Below are positions 35,931 to 45,392 of a stretch of DNA of 64,000 nt, in pieces. Origin of the DNA: DASXZH01 sp963829965. GTDB lineage: Bacteria; Armatimonadota; Fimbriimonadia; Fimbriimonadales; Fimbriimonadaceae. Each line of letters opens with the position of its first letter. Position 1 is the stretch's first letter. The notes beneath the pieces were generated by a model. It made no database searches. It had not been told where the DNA came from and saw nothing but the letters and a program-made list of their open reading frames with translations. The stretch is from NCBI GenBank assembly GCA_963829965.1, contig CAWHLK010000059.1, forward strand, positions 62,001 to 126,000, read 5' to 3'. Made by a program: the position numbers and the translations under genes.

Positions 35931-37591
35931 CTAGAACTCTTCGAACCCATCCTGGTCCGATGTTTTGGAACGGCTCGCCGTCGTGGCTGCGGGTGCGCTC
36001 GGTCGACGCATTGGCTTGGTCTCCGAAGGCTGAACCCGGCTGCGCGGCTCTCGGATCGAGGCCTTTCTTGCGGCTTCGGCAGACGCCGCCGCGTGCTCGG
36101 CCTGGATCTTGGCTTGCATTTCGGAAAGAACGGTCGAATCCAGCTTGAACTGTTTGATCACCGTCTGGAGATCTCCTGCCTGCTGGTTCATGCTCTGACT
36201 TGCCGCGCTGGCCTCCTCCACGAGTGCCGCGTTCTGCTGAGTGATCTGGTCCATCTGAGTGATGGCCTTGTTCACCTGCTCGATACCTGCGGACTGTTCC
36301 TGGGCAGCGGCTGCGATCTCGGCGATGATGTCCGCGACCTTTTTAACCGAGGTCACGATCTCTTCGAGTTGGGTTCCGCTCTGGTTCACCAGGCCGCTGC
36401 CTTCCTGGACCTTCTGGACGCTGTCCTGAACGAGCGCCTTGATTTCCTTGGCCGCAGTGGCACTGCGTCCGGCGAGGTTACGCACTTCAGCCGCAACGAC
36501 GGCGAACCCTCGACCCTGCTCGCCCACTCGGGCGGCCTCTACTGCTGCGTTCAGAGCCAGCAGATTGGTCTGGAACGCGATTTCGTCGATGACGGAGATG
36601 ATGTCCGCAATGCGCTTGCTCGCGGTGTTGATTTCTCCCATCGTAGACACCGCATTGCCTACGACCTGGCCGCCCTTCTCGGCCGATTCGCGTGCTTGAG
36701 AGGCGAGTTGGTTGGCCTGCTTGGCGTTATCGGCATTTTGCTTGACCGTAGAGGTCATCTCTTCCATGCTGGAAGCGGTTTCCTCAAGGCTGGCGGCCTG
36801 CTCTTCGGTTCGCTGGGCGAGATCGTCATTACCGTTCATAACCTCAGTCGAGGCATCGGTGATGTTCGTGACTGCGATCTGCGTCTGGGCGATAAGGCCG
36901 CTGAGCGCTTCCCTTGTCCTGTTGTAGCCGCCGATCGTGTCAACCATTTGAGATTGAATGTTATTGAACGTCTTCGCCATAAGGGCCAGATCCGGTTGCG
37001 GCGGGATTTCAAGCTGCGGCGTCTTGGGCTCAATCTCAACAGTCAAATTGCCGTCGGCCATCGAATTGATGCCTTCCATCAGTCCCGTGATGCAGACACC
37101 TCGCAGCATCTCCATTCGATCGGAGATGATCTTGACCGCCGACTCATACTCTTTTCTAGCGACCTCTTTTTCGGTGGCTGCGACGGCCAATGCCGCCCTC
37201 GTGGTGTTGTACGCCACGACACTTGCCACCGTTTGGTTCCGAAGCGCGTTGAACGTTTCGGCCATTACGGCAAGGTCAGCCTGAGGAGGAATCTCCAATA
37301 GAGGGGTTCTTGGGGTGACTTCAACGCTAAAGTCGCCTTTGGCAAGGGCTTCCATTGCATTGGCAAGGTCCGTCGAACAGTTCTTGGTAAGAAACTCCAT
37401 ACTGTCGGCGATTTCCTTTACCATTCGTCGATAAGCTTCTGCTTCATTGTTATGTCCGGTTACAACTTTCAGGTTGGGACGTGAAGACTTGTTTGGCTTC
37501 GCGGCCCCTTTTTCTGAGCCGTGGAGCTGCTCCGGAGCGGAGTCTTGGCTGCGGGTGCAGGTGTCGAAGATTTTAGTGCTGGTGCTGACAT
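35931..37591 (-). CDS. Cytosolic methyl-accepting chemotaxis protein with two HAMP-like repeats
   Basis: The open frame from 37424 (497 residues) lacks the true N-terminus. ATG 37591 reads MSAPALKSSTPAPAAKTPLR... and joins NNEAEAYRRMVKEIADSMEF after a one-base indel in a homopolymer stretch near 37510. No TM helix anywhere. Two tandem repeats (LAKGDFSVEVTPRTPLLEIP and MADGNLTVEIEPKTPQLEIP, each followed by PQ(A/P)DLAxMAxTFN) look like HAMP-type modules. Then the signalling hairpin with tip motif NLLALNAAVEAARVGEQGRG. It ends DGFEEF; no NWETF tether. Confidence 0.9.
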
Positions 37592-37621
37592 AGTGATTCT
37601 TAGTCCTTTTTCTTGTGTGCG

Positions 37622-38114
37622 TTAAGCTGCTGTGGCAAGTAGTGCTTCATCGAGCAGCACTGCTTCAATGTCGAGGAGGATGATCAGCTTATCGCCGACC
37701 TTTCCAAGGCCCCTAAGGGCGTTGGCCTTGTTACGGCCCAGGTTTGGCGGCGGTTGGATATCCTCCGCTTGGATGTTCATAACCTCGGAAACGGAGTCCA
37801 CGATCATTCCCATAACGCGGTCCTGGACGACCACAACCACGATGACCGTAAACTGATCGTATTGCGCCTCCGCTAGATTGAACTTCTTTCGAAGGTCAAC
37901 GATAGGCACGATGGTTCCCCCTTAGATTGAGAACCCCCGTGACTTCGGGTGGCGAGTTTGGAATGCTCGTGGTGGGAACATATCCTTTGATTTCTTGAAC
38001 CTTCAAGATATCGACGCCATATTCCTCATCAGCGAGACAGAAGGTAAGGAATTGGTTGACGTGGGCAGCCAAGTCAGCTCCTTCCGTAGGTAGTTTTGTT
38101 TGATGGATTGACAT
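37622..38114 (-). CDS. cheW: Adaptor CheW, frameshifted near 37916
   Basis: ATG 38114 (MSIHQTKLPTEGADLAAHVN) gives FLTFCLADEEYGVDILKVQE, then NLRG. The rest (VPIVDLRKKFNLAEAQYDQF... to 37622) is in the next frame. One G too many in the G-run at ~37916 explains it: with four Gs the text reads NLRGTIVPIVDLRKKF, the conserved CheW core. ~163 residues. CheW couples receptor and CheA. Confidence 0.9.
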
Positions 38115-38122
38115 AGGCTCCT

Positions 38123-40113
38123 TCAAGCGGCGTTCGATTGATCGCCCATTTGCTCTCCCTTGCCCCTGAGCAAGCCAGGGACGTCGACAATGAGCGCGAC
38201 TCGGCCATCGCCGAGGATCGTCGCGCCGGCGATTCCATCCACCTTTCGGTAGTTGGTTTCTAAACTTTTGATCACAACCTGGCCTTGACCAATCAGGTCG
38301 TCGGCCATCAGTGCCACTTTGCGGCCTTCGCTTTCTACCAAGACCAGAGAAGCTTCCGCAGGATCCTTGACCCGCGGCGTGACATTGAACGACTCGTAAG
38401 GCGTAATACTTCGACAAACTCCCCGCGCACGGAAACGACTTCGCCTTTTTCGCCCAATCCGTGAATGTCCTCGCTCTTTGGCCGCAGGCTCTCGACGATG
38501 CTCGTCAGCGGCACGATATAACGCCCTCGCCGATGACCATGGACTGGCCTTCCAAAATCGCCATGGTGAGCGGGAGTCTAATCCGTGTCCGCGTTCCTTC
38601 CCCAACTTTCGAAGTCACTTTAATGGTGCCGCCGATGCCAAGGATTGCCTGCCTGACGATATCCATCCCCACCCCACGGCCGGACAGATTTGTCACCTTC
38701 TCGGCGGTTGAGAAGCCCGGCAGGAAGATCAAGTTATAGATCTGTTCTTCGCTCAGATTGTCGTCCGGTGAGACCAAGTTTCGTTCAACCGCCTTGGCGA
38801 AGATCCTGTCTCTGTCAAGGCCACGTCCGTCGTCGGCGACCTCGATGACGTATAACTGCCTCGTGGGAGGCGCCGACCGAAAAACTCCGATAGCCGGCTT
38901 GCCTGAATTTCAGCCGCTCCTCCGGAGTTTCGAGACCGTGGTCAATGCTGTTTCGCACCAGGTGCGTGAGCGGATCCCCGATGGCCTCGATGAGGTTTTT
39001 GTCCAGTTCGGTCTCTTCGCCAATCAGGCGAAGGTCGATGCGTTTGCCAACCGAAGAAGAAAGATCATGGACTAATCGCGGGAATCGCCCAAAAGCCATC
39101 TTCATCTGGAGGAGCCGAATACCCATGACGCGTTCCTGAAGTTCGCGCGAAGAGCGTTCCATCGCGGCGACGGCCTCTAACAGCTGCGGCATTTTGCTGG
39201 TGTCGAAATCTTGGGTGACCGAATTCAGCATCGACTGGCTGATTACAAGTTCACCGACCAGATTGATCAGGGTGTCCAGCTTCTCAGAGGAGACCTTGAT
39301 CGTGCCGCCGTCTTTGTGGGCGGATTGAGGTGCGACAGTTTTGCCCGGATCGGCAGGTGCGTCCACCACGTCTGGCTGTTCGACCTCGGCAGGCGGTTCC
39401 CCGCCCAGAAGGTATACGACAACCTCGCTGTGATCCAAGACGTCGGCAAAGAGCGCGAGAATGTCGCTCTTCTCAGCAAGGCTCTGCAGCATGATCGACC
39501 AGGTGAGATAGCAGGTTTCTGGTTTTAGATCCTCGATATCGGGAACACCCGATGTGTCGCAAGAGGCCGTAAGGATCTTTCCGATTTTGCTGAGGCGTCC
39601 AATGACGAGGAGCGGATCGTGCCCCTCTTCCGATAGCTCGGTGTGGGGCCGAAAAGTCAGCTCATAGATTTTCGGCTCTTGAAGCAAGCCCCAGCCCTGC
39701 TCTCCTTCGGCTTCACTGCGGTTAACTGTCTTTTTCGCAGCCGCGTCGATTCTTGCGATAAGGGAATCCGATGGGGGAATATCAACGGGTTCGCCTTTTG
39801 CCACCGCCAGGAGCAGCTTCATTTGATCCAACGACTCCAGAAGAAGTTGGCAAAGCTCCTGGGTTACGGCAACCGCTTTACTCCTCACCCCTTCAAGGAG
39901 GCTCTCCAAACTGTGCGTGAACTTTGCAAGGTCAGGAAAGCCAAAGGTGGCCGCGCCACCTTTGATCGAGTGTGCACAGCGAAAAATAGAGTTGAGGATC
40001 TCGGAATCCTCCGGAGCGCTCTCAAGGCTGAGAAGGTGCTCTTCGAAACCGTCCAGCATTTCGCCCGCTTCCTCAAAAAAGGCCGCATGGATGCTGGTCA
40101 TGTCAAAACTCAT
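38123..40113 (-). CDS. cheA: Histidine kinase CheA with three apparent one-base losses
   Basis: ~663 residues when joined. Hpt domain with the phospho-His in FRCAHSIKGGAATFGF (residue ~48), P2-like region, dimerisation domain (KLDTLINLVGELVISQSMLN), ATPase N-box LVRNSIDHGLETPEER, G-boxes (EVADDGRGLDRDRIF; GRGVGMDIVR; KVGEGTRTRIRLPL) and CheW-like C-terminus (IAGATILGDGRVALIVDV). Frame changes fall near 38905, 38522 and 38405; the last two become clean if one T (minus strand) is added. The CheY stop overlaps the cheA ATG by 4 nt. Confidence 0.92.
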
Positions 40114-40481
40114 AGGGACACCACCTTATCGATAACCGCCAAGAGTTGGGTCGGCCGAAATGGCTTTGTGATCCACCCGGTCGCTCCGGCTGCTTTGGCT
40201 TGTGCTTTTGGCTCTTCCCCGCTCTCCGTGGTGAGCATCAGGATCGGAGTAAATCGCGTGCTTTCAAGGCTCCGCGCGTTCCGAATGAATGTAATGCCGT
40301 CCATCACTGGCATGTTCAAATCGGTGATGATAACATCGACGCCGCCGTTCTTCTGCAGAGCGGTCAAAGCTTCCTGCCCATTGATGCACTCGAAAACATC
40401 GAACCCCGCTTGCTTTAAGCTGAACCCGACCATCTGTCGCATACTCGTCGAATCATCCACTATCAGTGCTGTCCTTGCCAT
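40110..40481 (-). CDS. cheY: Response regulator CheY
   Basis: 123 residues, single receiver domain: DD pair in TALIVDDSTSMRQM, phospho-acceptor Asp in VIITDLNMPVMDGITF, Thr in MLTTESG, Lys in WITKPFRP. Coupled to cheA by a 4-nt overlap. Confidence 0.95.
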   Translation of the reverse strand: MARTALIVDDSTSMRQMVGFSLKQAGFDVFECINGQEALTALQKNGGVDVIITDLNMPVMDGITFIRNARSLESTRFTPILMLTTESGEEPKAQAKAAGATGWITKPFRPTQLLAVIDKVVSL

Positions 40482-40514
40482 TGATTACAACCTTTCGATT
40501 TCTCTATCGCTAAC

Positions 40515-40850
40515 CTAAACTTCTAAAGCCATGAGGGTCTTGATCGATTTGGCCAGGCGTTGCTTTAAGAGGTCCTGAAATTGGAAGTCCATCACGATAG
40601 CCTGAATTTCTGTCTCGATCTCCATAACAACCCCCTCGGCCACCTCCCCATGTGCATGCTTTGCCAACTCTGCAGCGTGGGCCGCAACACGCAGGAACCC
40701 GGCTACCGCATTGTCGACCGCGGATTCTGAATCTTCGATCGCACGCTCCACTTCGCTTACAACTTGCAGAATCTCCTTATGGAGGGACCGGGGCGTCGCC
40801 GGAACCTGGCCCTCCGCCTCCCCATTCAGTTGCTCCTCGCCGAAAGTCAT
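40515..40850 (-). CDS. Small helical protein with CheZ-like DxxxQ motif
   Basis: 111 residues, all-helical. Near the end it reads VMDFQFQDLLKQRLAKSIKT. CheZ phosphatases act through Asp143 and Gln147 in a 'QDFQDLTGQ' context, i.e. an FQD-xxx-Q spacing; the same residues and spacing are present here (FQDLLKQ). It is only half the size of enterobacterial CheZ (214). Lying directly upstream of cheY in the same operon, a CheY-P phosphatase role is plausible but inferred; the motif is short and the rest unrecognised. Confidence 0.6.
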   Translation of the reverse strand: MTFGEEQLNGEAEGQVPATPRSLHKEILQVVSEVERAIEDSESAVDNAVAGFLRVAAHAAELAKHAHGEVAEGVVMEIETEIQAIVMDFQFQDLLKQRLAKSIKTLMALEV

Positions 40851-40869
40851 CTCGTTTCCTAGAAGAGGC

Positions 40870-41169
40870 TCAAAGGCTGATTCCAGCCGATTCCAACTGC
40901 GTCTGAACTTCCGCGGAAAAGCTCCTTATCTCGAGTTTCTTGCTATGTTCACTTGCCCATTTGGTGGCCGCCACGCATACCTGGACTAGCCCTGCGTTCA
41001 TCGTTGCCAGCTTCGACGCATCCAAAATAATCCGGTCCGTTGACGGATCATGTACTGCCTTGAGCAGAGTCGCATGAAACTTGGCAACCCCACAGCTGGA
41101 CATTTCGGCCGCCAACGGCAACGTCACCTCCCCTGTTTTTTTCCTCGTTTTCGTTTTAACTTCTGTCAT
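40870..41169 (-). CDS. STAS-domain protein
   Basis: 99 residues. The pattern LPLAAEMSSCGVAKFHATLL, then RIILDASKLATMNAGLVQVC, VAATKWASEHSKKLEI fits a STAS (anti-sigma-antagonist/MlaB-like) fold; the usual phospho-Ser position is occupied by residues near TMNAG. First gene of the minus-strand che operon, suggesting a link to receptor clusters or scaffolds; role unknown. Confidence 0.7.
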   Translation of the reverse strand: MTEVKTKTRKKTGEVTLPLAAEMSSCGVAKFHATLLKAVHDPSTDRIILDASKLATMNAGLVQVCVAATKWASEHSKKLEIRSFSAEVQTQLESAGISL

Positions 41170-41569
41170 GTTGAAATAAACCTTCGTCGCAAGTTCCTCG
41201 ATACATGTCGAGCCTGGTCCCCCGCATTCTTATCGGCTTTCTTTCGGCCCGGCGACTATTGGGTTTCTTGCTGCAATTGCAACACGTTGGCTCATAACAT
41301 CCCTGAGGTCAGCGCCAATACGCGCACAGGCATGAAGGTTCAAATGAGTCCAAGTAGAGGCCGATGTAGCCCCCACTCAAGTTCAAACTCGTCGTCAAAG
41401 GTCCTTCATTGCGACAATTGGCGCAACGAAACCGCGTTGACTGAGGCGAGTCAAAAGGCATCCCGAAGAAGATGAAGAGGGCAGGAGAAATGGATGCCCT
41501 TGAATGCTTGAAGCATGGAGGCAAACCCGCGGCTCGACTGCAGCCGGGGGCTATGGCAATGGAGGCTTA
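41170..41569. other. Divergent intergenic region between the two che transcription units
   Basis: No gene seen in 400 bp. It must hold the promoters of the minus-strand operon (from 41169) and of the cheY2-cheX pair (from 41570), but I could not pick convincing -35/-10 boxes. Confidence 0.5.
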
Positions 41570-41930
41570 ATGCAAAAGAAAATACTAGTGACTGATGATG
41601 CGATGTACATGAGATTAATGCTGAAGGAAATTCTCATTCAGAACAAATACGCAGTCTTTGAAGCATCCAATGGGCAGGAGGCGATCGATCAGTACGATGT
41701 CCACCAGCCGGATCTCGTTTTCATGGATATTACGATGCCCGTGGTCGACGGTATCGCGGCGACGAGAGCCATCAGAAACCAAGCATCAAAACGCGCTTAT
41801 TATCATGTGCACGGCAATGGGCCAGCAGCAAATGGTGATCGATGCCGTAAAGGCAGGCGCCAAAGATTTCGTTGTGAAGCCATTCGAGCCCAAACGCATT
41901 CTGGATTGCGTCCGCAAGTTCTTGCCCTAG
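41570..41930 (+). CDS. Second CheY-type response regulator, frameshifted near 41785
   Basis: GGAGG precedes ATG 41570. Frame 1 gives MQKKILVTDDAMYMRLMLKE and the phospho-Asp in LVFMDITMPVVDG. After ~41785 the next frame reads ALIIMCTAMGQQQMVIDAVK, AGAKDFVVKPFEPKRILDCV. Together ~120 residues of a CheY most like those paired with CheC/CheX phosphatases (MGQQ..V..A...GAKDF). CheX starts 4 bp after its stop. Confidence 0.9.
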
Positions 41931-41934
41931 CATC

Positions 41935-42423
41935 ATGGAAACCATTAGCGTAGATCTCGTCAATCCTTTCGTCTCCGGCGCATTCTCGGTGCTCAATTCG
42001 GTGCTGGGCACGCCCCCGGAACGCGGGCAACTGTGCGCCGAACTCAGTGGTTCGACCAACTATCCGGTGAATGTGGTGATCGGGGTGACCGGTTCGGCCC
42101 AAGGCCATATCATCTTCGGAATGTCCATGGCCACCGCCATCAACATTGCCTCGACGATGATCGGCAAGAAGATCAAGATCTTTGACATCTTGCCGGAGAG
42201 CGCCATTTGCGAGCTTGCCAACATGATTTGCGGAACCGCGCTGGGGTTTCATGCTGAACACGGCCGAGTCTGCGATATCACGCCGCCGACGATGATTCGC
42301 GGAGTCAAGGTTCGAATTTCGAGCCAGGATATCCCCACGATCATCATGCCCTTGCTCTTGCCTCAGGGACTCCTGAGTCTATGCATCGCGCTTAGGTGTA
42401 CATCAACGGCAAAATGCCTTTGA
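41935..42423 (+). CDS. cheX: CheY-P phosphatase CheX
   Basis: 162 residues. NPFVSGAFSVLNSVLG, then VVIGVTGSAQGHIIFGMS and the active-site helix DILPESAICELANMICGTAL, with the CheX/CheC/FliY ExxN motif (ELAN). Dephosphorylates CheY-P. Paired with the second CheY. The C-terminal dozen residues look out of place and may be shifted by an indel. Ends 12 bp from the convergent kdpA stop. Confidence 0.88.
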   Translation: METISVDLVNPFVSGAFSVLNSVLGTPPERGQLCAELSGSTNYPVNVVIGVTGSAQGHIIFGMSMATAINIASTMIGKKIKIFDILPESAICELANMICGTALGFHAEHGRVCDITPPTMIRGVKVRISSQDIPTIIMPLLLPQGLLSLCIALRCTSTAKCL

Positions 42424-42435
42424 TCGCAGCCAACG

Positions 42436-44142
42436 CTACTTCAGCGTTCCGTGGACCATTTGAATATGTTCCACGATGGGACCGAGAGCGAGCGCGGGCA
42501 AGAAGCTTAACCCGGTGACAAGTAAGACCGTGCCCGCGAGAATTACCGCAAAGGTCATTCCGTCGGTGGGCAGAGTTCCTTTGGTGACGGGTTTCCGGCC
42601 CTGCACGGCAAAAGAGCCCGCCAATGCCAAAGCGGGAACGGCAAGCAAAAAGCGCCCACCCATCATGGCGATGGCGGTTGTGATGTTATAGAACGCGCTA
42701 TTGGCGTTAAGTCCGCCAAAAGTTTGCCCGTTGTTGGCAAACGAAGACGTGTATCCGAACAGGATCTCGGTGAAGCCGTGCGCGCCCGTGTTCGTGGTAA
42801 GCCCTGCAAGCCCAGGGGATGTTGCAACGGCGAGGGCAGTCAGGCACAAAACCAGCATCGGACCCGTGAGCGTATAGAGCACCACGAGTTGAACCTCGTA
42901 CTTCGTGATCTTCTTTCCGAGGTATTCGGGGGTGCGGCCAACCATGAGGCCGCATAAGAAAAGGCCGAGAAGCGCGACGAAGATGATGCTGTAGATGCCG
43001 GTGCCAAGTCCGCCGAAGATGATTTCGCCTAACAGCATGTTGCTCAGGGGCGCCATTCCGCCAATCGGCGTATAGCTGTCATGGGCGGAGTTGGTGGACC
43101 CGGTTGCCCCGTTGGAGGTCGTTATCGCCGCGAGCACCGATCCGCCGATCCCAAAGCGGGTCTCCTTGCCTTCGAAATTGCCTCCGGTGACGTGGACGGC
43201 GGCAATTGCAGGATTCACGGATTGCTCCGCGCGGTCGCAGATGACAAGACCGCCTACAAATAGTGCGACCATAACGCCAAGCAAAACCCAACCGTCCCGC
43301 GTCCTCTGAACCATCAGCCCGAAGGTCCTGGTGAGCGCGGCGGGCAGAACCGCGATCGCGAGAAGGCTGAGAACGTTCACCGCATTGTTCGGTGTTTCAA
43401 ACGGGTGGGCGGCATTCGCGTTGTAGAATCCGCCGCCGTTCGTGCCGAGGTTCTTGATGAATTCGAGAGCCGCGACCGGGCCGTTCGCAATCACCTGCTT
43501 TGCGCCTTCGACCGTGGTCAGGTGCGCGTACGGCAGGAAGTTCATCGGTACGCCGCAGAACATCAGCACCACTGCTCCCACCAGACTCAGAGGCAGCAAA
43601 ATGTAAAGCATGGCGCGAGTGACGTCCACCCAGAAGTTGCCCAAAGTGGCGCTGCGCTCCCGTGCAAGGCCGCGAATGAACGCGATCCCCACTGCGAGGC
43701 CGGCCGCGCCGGCCAAGAAGTTCTGGGCGCATAGCCCCAGCATTTGGCTTGCGTAGCTCATGGTGGTTTCGCCTCCGTAAGCTTGCCAGGTCGATGTGGT
43801 GGCAAAACTCACTGCCGTGTTGGCGGCGAGATCGGGCGTCATCGGCGTGGTGATGTTCTTGGCGTCGTAAAAGGGGAGATATTGCTGCAGCCGCAAGATC
43901 GCGTAGAGGACAAGGGTTCCGATGAGGCTGAAGATAATAAAGGAAAAAGCGTAGGCCCTCCAGTCCTGTTCCTCCTCGGGATCGATGCCGCCCACGCGGT
44001 AGATGAGGCGTTCCAAGGGCCGAAGCCATGTTGTTTGGCCATTAAAAACGCGAGCCATGTAGCCACCGAGCGGGACCACCAAGATAACGACGAGGGCGAG
44101 AAAAGCGAAATATTCTAAATGGCTTCTAGAGTCAGGATCCAT
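42436..44142 (-). CDS. kdpA: Potassium-transporting ATPase subunit A
   Basis: 568 residues, normal length, no frameshift, ~10 TM helices. Selectivity-filter-like loops include NTAVSFATTSTWQAYGGETT, NLGTNGGGFYNANAAHPFET and HGFTEILFGYTSSFANNGQT. KdpA is the K+ channel-like subunit of the KdpFABC pump. kdpB, kdpC, kdpF and kdpDE are not beside it on either side: downstream is convergent cheX, and upstream 622 bp hold no gene. Confidence 0.96.
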   Translation of the reverse strand: MDPDSRSHLEYFAFLALVVILVVPLGGYMARVFNGQTTWLRPLERLIYRVGGIDPEEEQDWRAYAFSFIIFSLIGTLVLYAILRLQQYLPFYDAKNITTPMTPDLAANTAVSFATTSTWQAYGGETTMSYASQMLGLCAQNFLAGAAGLAVGIAFIRGLARERSATLGNFWVDVTRAMLYILLPLSLVGAVVLMFCGVPMNFLPYAHLTTVEGAKQVIANGPVAALEFIKNLGTNGGGFYNANAAHPFETPNNAVNVLSLLAIAVLPAALTRTFGLMVQRTRDGWVLLGVMVALFVGGLVICDRAEQSVNPAIAAVHVTGGNFEGKETRFGIGGSVLAAITTSNGATGSTNSAHDSYTPIGGMAPLSNMLLGEIIFGGLGTGIYSIIFVALLGLFLCGLMVGRTPEYLGKKITKYEVQLVVLYTLTGPMLVLCLTALAVATSPGLAGLTTNTGAHGFTEILFGYTSSFANNGQTFGGLNANSAFYNITTAIAMMGGRFLLAVPALALAGSFAVQGRKPVTKGTLPTDGMTFAVILAGTVLLVTGLSFLPALALGPIVEHIQMVHGTLK

Positions 44143-44764
44143 AAAGCGACGCGTCGTCCAACCTAGTCTTACTGGATTGCGGTCCTAATCGACTCGGGTG
44201 GAGACGAATCCTGACGAAATCTTGATACGAAAGGCGCTTCGCGGCGTAAGGATGGGGGGTTGAGGAACTCTGCACCGACGCAGTATTGCCAGCGTACCTA
44301 GCGATCAAGCCAAGCGACACCACCGCAAGACGCAGCTCAAGGGATGCGCGCCAGCCACTCCAGGTTCAAATAGCGTAGCGTTGTCACCCGGAGTCGCCCT
44401 CCGGGCCGGACCTTGTCTAAAGCAGGAAGACTTCCCAGCATGACAAGATTCATTGCTCTAAGCGTCTTAGGACCAGGTCGCCCCGGGCCAAAGAGCTTAG
44501 CCGGCAGTTGAGCCGTGGGCGACAATGACGGAAGGCTTCACGGTTCCCAGCTCCCTACCGGAAATCGAGCCAATCCACGCACCGCGACGGTGGAGTTCAG
44601 TGCATAAGATCGAACCATAGGCTCAGGAAATCTAAACGGCTGCGTAGCAGCCCATCATAGCGTAGCGTTGTCATTGCGAGGAGCGCTCCGGCGCGACGAA
44701 GCAACGAGACCGCCCCCCTTCTTCCGGCAAAGGGTTGATGTCGGGCCGCGAAGCGGGCGCGGCA
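44143..44764. other. Long intergenic region with short repeats
   Basis: No gene supported. Contents: TAGCGTAGCGTTGTCA twice (~44371 and ~44658), the 45-bp dispersed element at 44480-44524 (copy 2 of 29871-29922), and GTCATTGCGAGGAGC...CGACGAAGCAAC near 44672, resembling a palindromic intergenic repeat known from many bacterial genomes. Confidence 0.6.
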
Positions 44765-45136
44765 TCAACCCTTTGCTTCCGAAGAATCGGGCCCCTCCAC
44801 CCTCGTCAGCACCACCTTATAAGGTGCGAGCCCCGACCAGCCGATGATCACCGCCCATAGTCCTGAAAGAAGGTTTCCCGCTTCAAATCGGTAGGTCTCA
44901 CCTTCCTTGACGTCCAGAGTTTCAACCTTCGAATAAAGGTTGTTCGTAACCTTCAGAGTGTGCTTGCCAGTCGCCAAGCCCATCTCAAACGTCTTCCCAT
45001 AAGAGATGTTGGCGACTTCCTTGCCGTCCAGCAAAATGAAAAGGCCCCGAATCTTGATATCTTTGGGCATGGTTCGGGAGACGATAAGCTTGGCTTCCAC
45101 TTGCTCTATGTTATCCAACCCGTGGCCCCCCAACAC
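44765..45136 (-). CDS. Hypothetical protein with PEGA-like beta-domain
   Basis: 123 residues. KIRGLFILLDGKEVANISYG, then ATGKHTLKVTNNLYSKVETL, DVKEGETYRFEAG follow the 'v.l.Dg......g....l..G.h.l.v........~~~v~v~~G~~~~~~' pattern of PEGA/FEGA-type domains. A C-terminal hydrophobic stretch (LLSGLWAVIIGWSGLAPY) could be membrane-associated. Start uncertain. Confidence 0.5.
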   Translation of the reverse strand: MLGGHGLDNIEQVEAKLIVSRTMPKDIKIRGLFILLDGKEVANISYGKTFEMGLATGKHTLKVTNNLYSKVETLDVKEGETYRFEAGNLLSGLWAVIIGWSGLAPYKVVLTRVEGPDSSEAKG

Positions 45137-45159
45137 CGCCTTACCGCTCGCGCCACTAC

Positions 45160-45347
45160 CCGCTTACCCGTCTACCCGACTGCCGTTCACCATTCACCGT
45201 TTACCACCATTCAGCCACTCGACCATTCAATACACAACCATTCACCATTCACCGTTCACCACCATTCAGCCATTCGACCATTCAACCATTCACCGTTCAC
45301 TGTTCACCGTTCACCGTTCACCCTCTACCCTTTACCCAGCCAACACA
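45160..45347. repeat. Heptamer array GTTCACC/CCATTCA/CGACCATT mixture
   Basis: About 25 units with 7-bp periodicity, mainly (C)CATTCA and GTTCACC, between the PEGA-like gene and the next. Same family as 33108-33358. Confidence 0.88.
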
Positions 45348-45392
45348 AAAGGACCTAAACCCTTCCCTTGCCGTATCGTAAACTAAAGAGAG

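Noticed and set aside
36093..37301. 402-codon plus-strand open frame
   Set aside because: Antisense to the MCP gene; its Leu/Arg/His-rich text is the complement of coiled-coil codons.
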